Assembly: GCA_002723375.1 (NCBI GenBank)
Contig: PBNX01000020.1
Span: forward strand, 1-45,382
Length of the DNA stretch: 45,382 nucleotides
Direction of reading: 5' to 3'
DNA from: Dehalococcoidia bacterium
GTDB taxonomy: Bacteria; Chloroflexota; Dehalococcoidia; Lucifugimonadales; Lucifugimonadaceae
A model generated the notes under the pieces. That model saw nothing but the letters and a program-made list of their open reading frames with translations, was not told where the DNA came from and ran no database searches. A program made the position numbers and the translations under genes. Shown here in pieces: positions 18,007 to 26,482 of this stretch. Each line of letters begins with the position of its first letter. The first letter of the stretch is position 1.

Positions 18007-18043
18007 AGAAAGAGCCCTCGTTTGAGGGCTCTTTCTTATTTTG
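18007..18043 (+). terminator. Intrinsic terminator after the surface-protein gene
   Basis: A perfect 13-bp stem AGAAAGAGCCCTC / GAGGGCTCTTTCT with loop GTTT (18007-18036), followed by a short T-rich tail. It is one of only two clear intrinsic terminators in the window and insulates the highly expressed gene from the companion gene that starts about 50 nt later. Confidence 0.9.
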
Positions 18044-18088
18044 TATTATGTGAGTGGGATAATATTAATGTTTGATATAATTATATTT

Positions 18089-19180
18089 ATGGATATAAAT
18101 ATTAAGAAATTTAAATATTCAATTTTTTTTCTGTCAGCAGCATTGTTTACTATGCTTTCTTTATCTGTAATTAAGGCTGATAGTCATAATGTTGCTAACT
18201 TAGATTTTGATTTCTTTCCTAAATTTGTACATTACCAGGGTACTGTAACAGTGGCTGGGCAAAAACTTGAAAATATTGATACTGGTATCTCTAATTTAAA
18301 GATTGAATTTATCAGTCAGGCACAAAATGTCCAAATCAAAGGTGTAGATACTCCAGTTCCGGAGGGAACTTTTAAATTTTCTACAATATTTGGGGCTGAT
18401 ATTCCAGGTAAATATCATATAGATATTGGACCTGGCGTTCCTGGAAAAGTTATTTTTGATGTATATGCTGGTGGAGTAAAAGCAAATGAATCATTAACTT
18501 TCTTGCCTACAGCTGCAGATGGATGTAGGTTGAGCAATTGCATGAATGCAGCTCTTGATTTGACCGTTCCTACTATTCCTAGGCCAACTCCAACTCCAAT
18601 ACCTCCAACCCCAACTCCGCTACCAACTGTAAATCCAAGTTTATATTCTGGTCAAATTGCAATAGGTTCTGGTTCAGTACCTGACGGGATAGAGGTATAT
18701 GCAAAAATTCAGGACTATATCTCTGAAACAGTGCTTACAGAGGACGGCGGTTATTCCATTACTGTAAACCCAGAAACTATAAATTATCTGAACCAACCAA
18801 TTAAACTAGTTATTCAAGGAAATGAAAGTATTACTTCAGTTGCTTTTCAGGAAAATCAATTTATGACTGGTGTAAATTTTCTTTTTGCCGATTTTGAGAT
18901 TAAAGCTTCTAAGCCAGACCCAACCCCAACCCCAGAACCACTACCGACTCCTAAGCCAGAGACTATTATAGTTGTTGCTACTCCAACTCCTTCAAAAGTT
19001 GATTCTATTGCTGTAACTAAAGTAGATGAAGAACCTGCTGCTCCTGTTGCAGAAGGTGGCGGTTGTTCTGATGGAGGTGGATCATCATCTGTATCATTGT
19101 TCTCTGCATTGATATTAGGATTGCTAATTATTCTATCCAGAAGGATTAGAAAGCCTATTTTAGCTCTTATAAGGCTATAA
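18089..19180 (+). CDS. Secreted Pro/Thr-rich protein with a Cys-Gly-Gly C-terminal membrane anchor
   Basis: Function unknown. Frame open from 18041; in-frame starts at 18068 (weak GTGGGA upstream) and 18089 (best signal peptide, MDINIKKFKYSIFFLSAALF). I chose 18089 with moderate confidence. After the signal (ending near IKADS) comes a beta-rich domain (about 30-140), a Pro-Thr linker (RPTPTPIPPTPTPLPT), a second beta-sandwich (SGQIAIGSGSVPDGIEVYAK ... ITVNP), a second Pro-Thr linker and a tail GGGCSDGGGSSS, then a hydrophobic segment and RRIRK. That tail architecture recurs in the peptidase at 40729-41980. It follows the surface protein and may be its membrane-bound partner. Its stop overlaps the convergent gene by 6 nt. 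Confidence 0.78.
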   Translation: MDINIKKFKYSIFFLSAALFTMLSLSVIKADSHNVANLDFDFFPKFVHYQGTVTVAGQKLENIDTGISNLKIEFISQAQNVQIKGVDTPVPEGTFKFSTIFGADIPGKYHIDIGPGVPGKVIFDVYAGGVKANESLTFLPTAADGCRLSNCMNAALDLTVPTIPRPTPTPIPPTPTPLPTVNPSLYSGQIAIGSGSVPDGIEVYAKIQDYISETVLTEDGGYSITVNPETINYLNQPIKLVIQGNESITSVAFQENQFMTGVNFLFADFEIKASKPDPTPTPEPLPTPKPETIIVVATPTPSKVDSIAVTKVDEEPAAPVAEGGGCSDGGGSSSVSLFSALILGLLIILSRRIRKPILALIRL

Positions 19181-19807
19181 AATAGTTTTTCTAAGGTTTA
19201 ACACCTTTAGAGTCTCTTGAAGCCCTGATTTTGTTATATTCGCTTTGCTTACTGCCTCTTCTGATTGATGACCCAGCTCTTTTATCAGTTTTTGATATAT
19301 TTCTGAATTTTCACTATCAGAATCATTTTCTATAGGAATTAGCACTTGAGGATCAAGAGCACTAACAATTGAATTAATTGATTCCACTGTATTTTCTGAA
19401 GACGGATTACATATAACTGCAAGAATATCCACTTTTCCGATTGCCTCTGACACAGATGCAGGTATTGTTATCTTATTAATGTCTTGAACTAAGCAAATAC
19501 ATAAATTTTCACTTATCACTGAATAAATTGTTGTTTTTTCATCAATATTCTCAGTATTTAGCTTTATAGCTTGGCCTTGTATAGGAACGCCATTAATTTC
19601 ATATTCACCAGGCTCAAAAATTACATCTGTTGAGTCTATTATTTTACTTCTTGATATATCTTTACTTTCCTCATTTTGAAATATAACAATAGTATTATCG
19701 TCTTTTTGAGTTTCCTTATTTAATGAGTTGGGGGCGTGATTATATAGGATTAAACCTTGGGAGGTTTCTATTCTTAAACCCGAGTCTGAAATCCAAGATA
19801 TTCTCAT
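19175..19807 (-). CDS. Degenerate metallo-beta-lactamase-fold protein (COG2220-like), probably non-catalytic
   Basis: 210 aa. The framework resembles Lactamase_B_3 / UlaG-like hydrolases: an opening MRISWISDSGLRIETSQGLILY (family (I)TWLGHSxFxIxxxxxxILID) and the VIFEPGEYEINGVPIQG strand pair characteristic of this group. The metal-binding HxHxDH motif that should lie between these is absent; the intervening stretch (VIFQNEESKDISRSK) has no histidine. It could be a structural or ligand-binding relic. It is convergent with the anchored protein (6-nt overlap) and divergent from dnaJ. Assignment is by pattern only. Confidence 0.65.
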   Translation of the reverse strand: MRISWISDSGLRIETSQGLILYNHAPNSLNKETQKDDNTIVIFQNEESKDISRSKIIDSTDVIFEPGEYEINGVPIQGQAIKLNTENIDEKTTIYSVISENLCICLVQDINKITIPASVSEAIGKVDILAVICNPSSENTVESINSIVSALDPQVLIPIENDSDSENSEIYQKLIKELGHQSEEAVSKANITKSGLQETLKVLNLRKTIL

Positions 19808-19909
19808 TTATCTCCTTATGTATTAATAAACTTAGTTTTTTTACTTTTGTACTTTATAATAATACTTAATCTATACTAGTTAATCTAATATGAATAATTC
19901 CAAAAAATA

Positions 19910-21016
19910 ATGAGTTCCAAAAGAGATTATTACGACATATTAGGTGTTGGGAAAAACGCAACACCAGAAGAAATAAAGAAGGCTTTTAGAAAGCTAGCAT
20001 TAGAATTTCATCCAGACAGAAATAAAGATAAGGGTGCAGAAGCTAGGTTTAAAGAAATCAATGAAGCATATCAAGTTCTTAGTGATCCTGAGAAAAAGCA
20101 ATCTTATGATCAATTTGGACATGACGGAGTTAAAGCCAACTTCCAGGATTTTGATTTTAATAACTTTGGAGGGTTTGGTGATATTTTTGATGCTTTTTTT
20201 GGGGGGAGCCAATCATCTAGGTCTTCGTCAAGAAGAAAAGGAAGAGATTTACACAAAGAGGTATCGATAACATTTCAAGAATCTGCATTTGGAGTTGAAA
20301 AAGATATTCATGTTGAGCGTATTGGAGAATGCAAGTCTTGCTCTGGATCAGGTGCAAAAGATCAATCAAATATAATTACCTGCAGTTCTTGTAAGGGTTC
20401 GGGGCAAATTAAGAGAGTTCAAAAGACAATATTTGGTCAATTTGCACAGTCGGGGATATGCTCGGATTGCTCTGGCTCAGGAAAAACTGTTAAAGAAAAA
20501 TGTTCAAGTTGTTCTGGCAAGGGGGCCACTCTAGAAAAAAGGGATATTTCAGTAAAAATTCCTAGAGGAGTTTCTTCAGGAGACACAATAAAGCTATCTG
20601 GCGAAGGTGAATTTGGTGGCATTGGTTCTGTGAAAGGAGATATTTTTATTAAAGTAAATGTTGCAGACCATGAATATTTTTCAAGAAGAGGGAAAGATGT
20701 ATTGCTGACATTAGAGTTAGATTTTACTCAGGCTATATTAGGGGATAATTTAGATGTTCCTACGCTGGACGGATTTCATAAAGTATCTATACCTTCAGGT
20801 ACACAAAATGGTGAAATAATACAGATTAAAGGTAGGGGCTTTACTGATATAGGCGGATCTTCTAGAGGCAATCAGATTAATGTAATAAAAGTGGCAATTC
20901 CTAAAGATCTCTCAAATGAAGAAAAGGATAAGATTCGTGAGTTTAAAGATTTATCTGAAAAAAGTGATGAAAAAAAGTCAAAAGGGATTTTTAGAAAATT
21001 TATAAGTGGAAATTAA
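19910..21016 (+). CDS. dnaJ: Chaperone protein DnaJ
   Basis: Hsp40 co-chaperone that stimulates DnaK ATPase and holds unfolded proteins. 368 aa with all type I domains: J domain (DYYDILGVGKNATPEEIKKAF, HPD in FHPDRNKD), Gly/Phe-rich segment (NNFGGFGDIFDAFFGG), four CxxCxGxG zinc repeats (CKSCSGSG, CSSCKGSG, CSDCSGSG, CSSCSGKG) and the C-terminal substrate-binding domains. No Shine-Dalgarno is visible before the ATG. A TATACT at 19872-19877 could serve a nearby promoter. dnaK and grpE are not adjacent; instead prmA and rsmE follow, an association seen in many Gram-positive-type genomes. Confidence 0.96.
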   Translation: MSSKRDYYDILGVGKNATPEEIKKAFRKLALEFHPDRNKDKGAEARFKEINEAYQVLSDPEKKQSYDQFGHDGVKANFQDFDFNNFGGFGDIFDAFFGGSQSSRSSSRRKGRDLHKEVSITFQESAFGVEKDIHVERIGECKSCSGSGAKDQSNIITCSSCKGSGQIKRVQKTIFGQFAQSGICSDCSGSGKTVKEKCSSCSGKGATLEKRDISVKIPRGVSSGDTIKLSGEGEFGGIGSVKGDIFIKVNVADHEYFSRRGKDVLLTLELDFTQAILGDNLDVPTLDGFHKVSIPSGTQNGEIIQIKGRGFTDIGGSSRGNQINVIKVAIPKDLSNEEKDKIREFKDLSEKSDEKKSKGIFRKFISGN

Positions 21017-21029
21017 TTTGAGGCCTTAA

Positions 21030-21923
21030 TTGAATTCAAGTAAAAATAACTGGATTAAATACAGTGTTGTAGTGTCTGAAGAATTTGTAGAGCCTGTTGT
21101 CCAAATGTTTTCAAGATTTTTATATGGTAACGTGATTATTGAAAAAGAAGGGGATCCTGAAGATGGAATTATTAATGAGAGCATAGTTTCAGGATATATA
21201 CCTAAAAATAAAAATTCTGAAGAATTAGAAAAGAACTTAAATTCAGGTCTATCCCTATTTAGTGGAGTTTTTGATTTATCGGATCTTAAAATTACTGAAA
21301 TCAGCTCAGAAATTTGGGAAAAACAAAAATTCGATCCAATAATAATAGAAGATGTAGCAATACTTCCTTTCAAAGACCAAATAAATAATTTTAAAGATTA
21401 TATTTGGGTGATTATAGAGCCGTCTATGGCTTTTGGAACTGGGCATCATCCTACTACAAAAATGTGCATATCTTTAATAAAAAAATATTTAGTTAAAGAT
21501 AAAGAAATTATTGACTTGGGGTGTGGGTCTGGAATACTTGGATTAGTTGCATTGAAAATTGGAGCAAAAAGTTGCTTTAGTATAGACGTAGAAGAAGAGT
21601 CAGTGCGAGCATCAATTAAAAATGCTAATGATTCTGATTTATCTAATAAAATTAGGATAGAAAAACAAGATTTATTAAAAAGTATAGATATTGATTTTAA
21701 TCCAGATTTAGTAATAGCGAATCTAAATTCATTTTTGTTTAGAGACGGCCTAATTAATATAAGTGATATTGTTTTACCTGAAAAAAAAATTATAGCTTCA
21801 GGCATTCTAATTGAAAATTTAGATGAGATAGAATCAATATTTGATTCTTATAATTTTAAAATTATTGAGCGTTGTAAATCAGGAGATTGGGCTGCAATCG
21901 TTGCTCAAAAAAAAGATGCATAG
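21030..21923 (+). CDS. prmA: Ribosomal protein L11 methyltransferase
   Basis: SAM-dependent methylation of ribosomal protein L11. 297 aa from TTG 21030 with GAGG 6 nt upstream. The N-terminal substrate-recognition domain (to about residue 115) leads into the PrmA signature EPSMAFGTGHHPTTKMC, the SAM loop IIDLGCGSGILGLVALK and the ANLN catalytic-region motif. It follows dnaJ by 13 nt and overlaps rsmE by 8 nt, so the three are co-transcribed. Confidence 0.94.
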   Translation: MNSSKNNWIKYSVVVSEEFVEPVVQMFSRFLYGNVIIEKEGDPEDGIINESIVSGYIPKNKNSEELEKNLNSGLSLFSGVFDLSDLKITEISSEIWEKQKFDPIIIEDVAILPFKDQINNFKDYIWVIIEPSMAFGTGHHPTTKMCISLIKKYLVKDKEIIDLGCGSGILGLVALKIGAKSCFSIDVEEESVRASIKNANDSDLSNKIRIEKQDLLKSIDIDFNPDLVIANLNSFLFRDGLINISDIVLPEKKIIASGILIENLDEIESIFDSYNFKIIERCKSGDWAAIVAQKKDA

Positions 21924-22653
21924 GTTTTATTTTGAAAGTTTTTATGAAGATTCAGAGTATATAGAATTTAGTAAAAATATTTCTCATCAGATTATCAATG
22001 TTCTTAGAATGAAAAATGGAGATTCTATAGAAGTTTTTAATGGAAAAGGCTTAAGTGGAGTTGCTCAAATAAATGTTATAACTGATATTGTTTCATCTGA
22101 AATAATATCAAAAAAAGATGTTTTTGATAGTTCGTTAAAAATTGATGTTTATCAATCTATAATTAAAAATTCAAAATTAGAGTTAATTATTGAAAAATTG
22201 GTTGAATTAGGCATATCTTCATTTACTCCCGTTATTACAGAGAGATCTCAAAAAAAAGATATTATTTCTTTGAGTGAAAATAAGATTAATAGATTAAAAA
22301 AAATATCTATAGAATCTGCAGAACAGTCAGGAAAATTTTTTATTCCAGAAATTAGAAGTAAAGAAAGATTTGTAGATTTGTTTAAAGAGAGAAAATTATA
22401 TAACCCTATAATATTTTATGAGAGTATTGATGGGGCTATAGGATTAAATAAAATTAATTTTGATTCATATAATAACTCTACAATGTCTATATTTATTGGC
22501 CCTGTAGGTGGATTTTCTAAAAATGAAATTAACTTATCCAAAAATTCAGGTGCTAAGATAGTTAATATAGGTGAAACAGTATTAAAATCTGATACTGCTG
22601 CAATTGTCTCTTGTGCTTTAATTAGGTATCTAATTGAAAATAATTTAAGCTAA
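21916..22653 (+). CDS. rsmE: 16S rRNA m3U1498 methyltransferase RsmE
   Basis: SPOUT-class enzyme methylating U1498 of 16S rRNA. The track's start at 21841 lies deep inside prmA. The family start is the ATG at 21916 (MHRFYFESFYEDSEYIEF), giving 245 aa and an 8-nt overlap with prmA. C-terminal knot motifs are FIGPVGGFSKNEI and LKSDTAAIVSCALI (family GPEGGF and LR.ETA). It is less conserved than most genes here but the order prmA-rsmE is classic. Its stop overlaps the convergent gpsA stop by 4 nt. Confidence 0.92.
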   Translation: MHRFYFESFYEDSEYIEFSKNISHQIINVLRMKNGDSIEVFNGKGLSGVAQINVITDIVSSEIISKKDVFDSSLKIDVYQSIIKNSKLELIIEKLVELGISSFTPVITERSQKKDIISLSENKINRLKKISIESAEQSGKFFIPEIRSKERFVDLFKERKLYNPIIFYESIDGAIGLNKINFDSYNNSTMSIFIGPVGGFSKNEINLSKNSGAKIVNIGETVLKSDTAAIVSCALIRYLIENNLS

Positions 22654-23645
22654 TTTCTCTCTTGAGAAAGGTCTCTACTCATGAATTCTTTTATAGCTAT
22701 TTCTGGATCATAATTTTCTTCTAAAACTTTATAGGTCATATTAGTTATAGGCATGTCTATGTTCTTTTTTTGAGAGATCATATTTACAATTTTAGTTGTA
22801 TTTGCTCCTTCAACAGTTAATTTTGTATTAGTCTTAAATTCATTGTATGTCATACCAGAGGCCAGATTATACCCCAGTTGCCAGTTTCTGCTAAGACTAC
22901 TTGAACAAGTAGTAAATAGATCTCCTATTCCTGATAATCCATAAAAAGTATATTCTTTTGCTCCATAATAAGTTCCGAATCTAGTAATTTCTCTCAAACC
23001 TCTTGTGATAAAAGCAGATTTTGCATTATCTCCAAGTTCCAATTTGTCTATTATTCCTGACCCTATAGCAATTATATTTTTTAATGCACCTCCAATTTCA
23101 GCTCCTACCACATCATCTCCACTATATACCCTGAAGTTTTTACTTGAAAAATTATCTCTAATTGAATTTGCTTTATTTAAATCATTAAATGACAAAAGTG
23201 TTGTAGCTGGCTTTCCGGCTAATATCTCAGTAGCTAAATTTGGACCAGTTATTACTCCTATTTGGGAGCTATCAATTTTTATTTCTGAGGCAATCATTTT
23301 GGTTAGAGTTTTGCCATCTTCTGATAAGCCTTTTGAAGCAGAAATTAATGTAATTTTATTATTTAATTTATTGTTAATTTGTTGCAAATTTTTCTTAATT
23401 TCCGAACTTGGTAATGCAATTAACAATAAATCTTTTTCATTAAAATTTAATTCTTCAAAATTTATAAAATTTATTTTATTTGGTTTATCTATTTTTTTAT
23501 TTGCAATAGAAAGCTTAGAGGAATTTTTGGATTCAATTAATTTGTCATTATTTCTAAAAATTAAATCCACTTCATTGCCAGCATTAGATAGAAGTAACCC
23601 TAATGTTGAGCCCCATATTGTATTCCCTAAAATTTTAATTTTCAT
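22650..23645 (-). CDS. gpsA: Glycerol-3-phosphate dehydrogenase [NAD(P)+]
   Basis: Reduces dihydroxyacetone phosphate to sn-glycerol-3-phosphate for phospholipids. 331 aa. The N-terminal Rossmann start is KIKILGNTIWGSTLGLLLSNAG (family GAGxWGTA, so the glycine loop is slightly altered), followed by ITGPNLATEI, the catalytic region GALKNIIAIGSGIIDKLELGDNAKSA and the SGIGDLFTTCSSSLSRN motif. It overlaps plsY, the next step of glycerolipid synthesis, by 11 nt. Last gene of the five-gene minus-strand run. Confidence 0.95.
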   Translation of the reverse strand: MKIKILGNTIWGSTLGLLLSNAGNEVDLIFRNNDKLIESKNSSKLSIANKKIDKPNKINFINFEELNFNEKDLLLIALPSSEIKKNLQQINNKLNNKITLISASKGLSEDGKTLTKMIASEIKIDSSQIGVITGPNLATEILAGKPATTLLSFNDLNKANSIRDNFSSKNFRVYSGDDVVGAEIGGALKNIIAIGSGIIDKLELGDNAKSAFITRGLREITRFGTYYGAKEYTFYGLSGIGDLFTTCSSSLSRNWQLGYNLASGMTYNEFKTNTKLTVEGANTTKIVNMISQKKNIDMPITNMTYKVLEENYDPEIAIKEFMSRDLSQERN

Positions 23646-24270
23646 TTTTATTGAATGTTAATTTATTTTCTGTCCCAGAAATTATACGTTTTATATTTTC
23701 ATTGTGCTTATATATGATTATTGATATTGCAGGAACTAGATATATCAAGTCAATCCATGAATTTTCAAATAAATTCATTAAGTTGAAAATAATCATGAAA
23801 AGCAATGATACCAAGCACCCTAATATTGACCCTACCGATACCATTCTTGAAATTAATATAGCTATTACGAATGCTATTAAAGCAGACGTGGCTGCAGGCA
23901 TAAAAATAACAAATAATGGCCCTATGCCCGTTGCTACCCCTTTACCACCTTTAAAATTATGAAAGATAGGGTAGCAGTGACCTATTATTGCTGAAAGAGC
24001 AGCAATTTGGGTAGCGTAATTTATAGAGCTGAATTCATAATTTTCTATAATTAATACAGGAATTATTGACTTTAGCATATCTAAAAATAACACTAAGAGG
24101 CCATAAGATACTCCAATACTTCTTAAAACATTTGTTGCTCCTGTATTTCCGCTACCCTGAGAAGTAATATCAATGTTTTTGGATAATTTACTTATTATTC
24201 TTCCAAATGATATAGATCCTATTAGATAGCACGATAAAATTGATAATATGAATAAAAAAAGATCGTTCAT
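23635..24270 (-). CDS. plsY: Acyl-phosphate:glycerol-3-phosphate acyltransferase PlsY
   Basis: Integral membrane enzyme transferring an acyl group from acyl-phosphate to G3P. 211 aa with about five to six hydrophobic segments. The signature loops are visible: SGNTGATNVLRSIG, and GHCYPIFHNFKGGKGVATGIG, with the conserved HxF-KGGKG. It overlaps gpsA by 11 nt and der by 4 nt (ATGA). Confidence 0.95.
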   Translation of the reverse strand: MNDLFLFILSILSCYLIGSISFGRIISKLSKNIDITSQGSGNTGATNVLRSIGVSYGLLVLFLDMLKSIIPVLIIENYEFSSINYATQIAALSAIIGHCYPIFHNFKGGKGVATGIGPLFVIFMPAATSALIAFVIAILISRMVSVGSILGCLVSLLFMIIFNLMNLFENSWIDLIYLVPAISIIIYKHNENIKRIISGTENKLTFNKNEN

Positions 24271-25556
24271 TTTTCTGAAATTTCTAGTTGCAAAGGTACC
24301 CCCCTTAGATCAAAAATGCTTCTCAATTCGTTTTCAATGTATCTTTTATATGAAAAATGTATTAAATCTGCATTATGAAATTTTATTTGTACCTTAGGAG
24401 GATTAGATCCAATCTGTTTTGCTGAAGTAGGGTAGATCTTCCTTTTCCCTTTTGACGGGGGCATATTTGAACTTATTATATTTAATATATTTCTCCAAAT
24501 ATCATCATCATTAAAATTTTGCCTGTATCTTTTATTGACACTTATTAACTCTTTGAGCATTGCGTCCATTCCTAATTTTAATTTTGCTGATGTGTAAACC
24601 AAAGGCACACCAGGAAAGAATTTTAATTTTTCTATTATTTCATTTTCTTTGATTTTTCCTTTTTTTATTAGGTCTAATTTATTCATTACCAAAACGCAAC
24701 CATTGCCGCTTTCTCTAATTAATCCAGCAATGTGTTGATCTTGAGATGTAACATTTTCTGTGGAGTCTATGACTAATAGCGATATATGACTTTCTGATAT
24801 CGCTTTTATGGTTCTTAAAACACTAAAATATTCAATTTCTTTTCCAATTTTACCTTTCCTTCTTATTCCTGCAGTATCTACAACTGTGTAGTCATTATTC
24901 TCGTATTTGAACTTAGAATCAACCGAATCCCTTGTAGTGCCTGGAATTTCACTAACAATAGATTTTGCTTGACCTATTATGATATTGAAAAGAGTAGATT
25001 TTCCTACATTTGGTCTTCCTATAATGGAGAATTTTATTGATTCATCATCAGGCTCTAAAATTGAAAATAAGTGCTCCAATGAATGCATTAAGTCAAAAAT
25101 ACCATTGCCATGATATGCACTAATATTAATCCCTTCTCCGAGCCCCAGAGAAAAGAAACCATTAATATTTTCCTCACGCGATAAATTATCTACCTTATTT
25201 ATTACTAAAGTTATATTTTTATCAGCTTTCCTGATTAGTCTTAGTATTTCAGTGTCTTCATTAGTGATTCCTGATGTTGCATCTACCACAAACAATATGT
25301 GATCTGCTTCATTTATTGATTCATAACTTTTATCGATTACTTTTTTTGTTATCTGATCCTCTGAGTAAGTTTCAATCCCTCCAGAATCAACCAGAATAAA
25401 AGATTTATTGTTCCATAAGCAATTAGTTTGTATAGAATCCCTTGTAGTGCCTGGAATTTCACTTACAATTGATTTTCTTTTTCCGGTGAGCCTATTAAAA
25501 AGAGTAGATTTTCCTACGTTAGGCCTCCCGCAAATTGTAATTATTGGAGTATTCAC
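24267..25556 (-). CDS. der: GTPase Der (EngA), 50S assembly factor
   Basis: Double-GTPase required for 50S maturation. 429 aa with two G domains: GRPNVGKSTLFN at about residues 10 and 183, PGTTRDS switch I twice, DSGG and DTAG switch II, NKVD and NKLD base-recognition motifs. A C-terminal KH-like domain follows (about 350-429). The coding DNA of the two G domains shares unusually long exact matches (separate repeat entries). It overlaps plsY and argF by 4 nt each. Confidence 0.97.
   Translation of the reverse strand: MNTPIITICGRPNVGKSTLFNRLTGKRKSIVSEIPGTTRDSIQTNCLWNNKSFILVDSGGIETYSEDQITKKVIDKSYESINEADHILFVVDATSGITNEDTEILRLIRKADKNITLVINKVDNLSREENINGFFSLGLGEGINISAYHGNGIFDLMHSLEHLFSILEPDDESIKFSIIGRPNVGKSTLFNIIIGQAKSIVSEIPGTTRDSVDSKFKYENNDYTVVDTAGIRRKGKIGKEIEYFSVLRTIKAISESHISLLVIDSTENVTSQDQHIAGLIRESGNGCVLVMNKLDLIKKGKIKENEIIEKLKFFPGVPLVYTSAKLKLGMDAMLKELISVNKRYRQNFNDDDIWRNILNIISSNMPPSKGKRKIYPTSAKQIGSNPPKVQIKFHNADLIHFSYKRYIENELRSIFDLRGVPLQLEISEK
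24925..25007. repeat. Intragenic repeat in der, G domain 2 copy
   Basis: A 29-nt exact match (24925-24953) and a 20-nt exact match (24988-25007) to the G domain 1 copy, both offset by exactly 510 nt. They encode the switch I (IPGTTRDS) and P-loop (VGKSTLF) regions. Confidence 0.85.
25435..25517. repeat. Intragenic repeat in der, G domain 1 copy
   Basis: Partner of 24925-25007: the 29-nt match is at 25435-25463 and the 20-nt match at 25498-25517. Identity at the DNA level, including synonymous sites, exceeds what protein conservation needs and hints at gene conversion. Confidence 0.85.
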
Positions 25557-26482
25557 TTTAAATTCATTAAATATTTAATTACGCCTACTTGCCCCCAAAT
25601 TCTATTTTCTGCCTGATCAAATACTATAGATTTTTTATGATCAACAAGACCTTCCGATATCTCTTCTCCATGATGTGCTGGCAAATCATGCATAAATATT
25701 GCATTAGAGTTTTCTAAAAGACTTTCATTGACTTGATATCCTTCGAACTTTCTCTTTCTCTCGTCTTCCTCTGATTCTTGACCCATGCTTGCCCATACAT
25801 CTGTATATATCACATCTGTATCTGCAGAAGCTTTTTTAGGATCTCTTTCAAGAACAAATTTACCTTTGCTTAATTTATTAAATTCATTAATTTTACTAAT
25901 GTGTTTACTCGGGATCTCAAAACCTTCTGGGCAAGAGTGAATAAATGTTCCTCCTAATAACGAAAAAGCCTTTGATAAACTAGTTGCTACATTGTTGCCG
26001 TCACCAATGAATGTTAATTTAGTTTTTTCTACTTCAAGATTAGTTTTTTCTAAAATAGAAATAATATCTCCTAAAGCTTGGCACGGATGCTCTTGATCAC
26101 TTAAGGCATTAATTACAGGCACAGAAGAATTAACAGAGAATTCTTCAATAGTTTCTTGCCTGAAAGTTCTTAAAATAACTAAGTCACACATTTTTGATAA
26201 TACTTTAGCCACATCAGATATCTTTTCTCTTCCACCCATGCCTACTTCTTTAGGATCAAAATATATTGGGTTTATGCCAAGATAATTTAAAGCTCTATAG
26301 AAGCTGAGTTTTGTCCTTAATGATGGTTTTTCAAAAAGTAGGACTCCAGTTTTATTTGAAAAATTCAGGTTATTTTCAATATTGTTTAAATAATTTACTT
26401 TTGAATATATACCAAAATTTAAAATTTTCTTTAAATCTTCTTTATTAATATTATCTAGATTTATAAAATCTTTTTTCATCAC
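25553..26482 (-). CDS. argF: Ornithine carbamoyltransferase
   Basis: Makes citrulline from ornithine and carbamoyl phosphate in arginine synthesis. 309 aa, usual size. Carbamoyl-phosphate loop FEKPSLRTKLSF (family STRTR/SLRTR), then DQEHPCQALGD and the TFIGDGNNVATSL strand of the ornithine domain. The C-terminal motif reads MHDLPAHHGEEIS where the family normally has HCLP; the Cys is replaced by Asp. The sequence otherwise fits OTCase better than aspartate or acetylornithine carbamoyltransferase. It sits between argS and der with 4-nt overlaps on both sides. Confidence 0.9.
   Translation of the reverse strand: MMKKDFINLDNINKEDLKKILNFGIYSKVNYLNNIENNLNFSNKTGVLLFEKPSLRTKLSFYRALNYLGINPIYFDPKEVGMGGREKISDVAKVLSKMCDLVILRTFRQETIEEFSVNSSVPVINALSDQEHPCQALGDIISILEKTNLEVEKTKLTFIGDGNNVATSLSKAFSLLGGTFIHSCPEGFEIPSKHISKINEFNKLSKGKFVLERDPKKASADTDVIYTDVWASMGQESEEDERKRKFEGYQVNESLLENSNAIFMHDLPAHHGEEISEGLVDHKKSIVFDQAENRIWGQVGVIKYLMNLK

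Noticed and set aside
21841-21915. Upstream start of rsmE
   Set aside because: It lies within prmA; the conserved N-terminus begins at ATG 21916.
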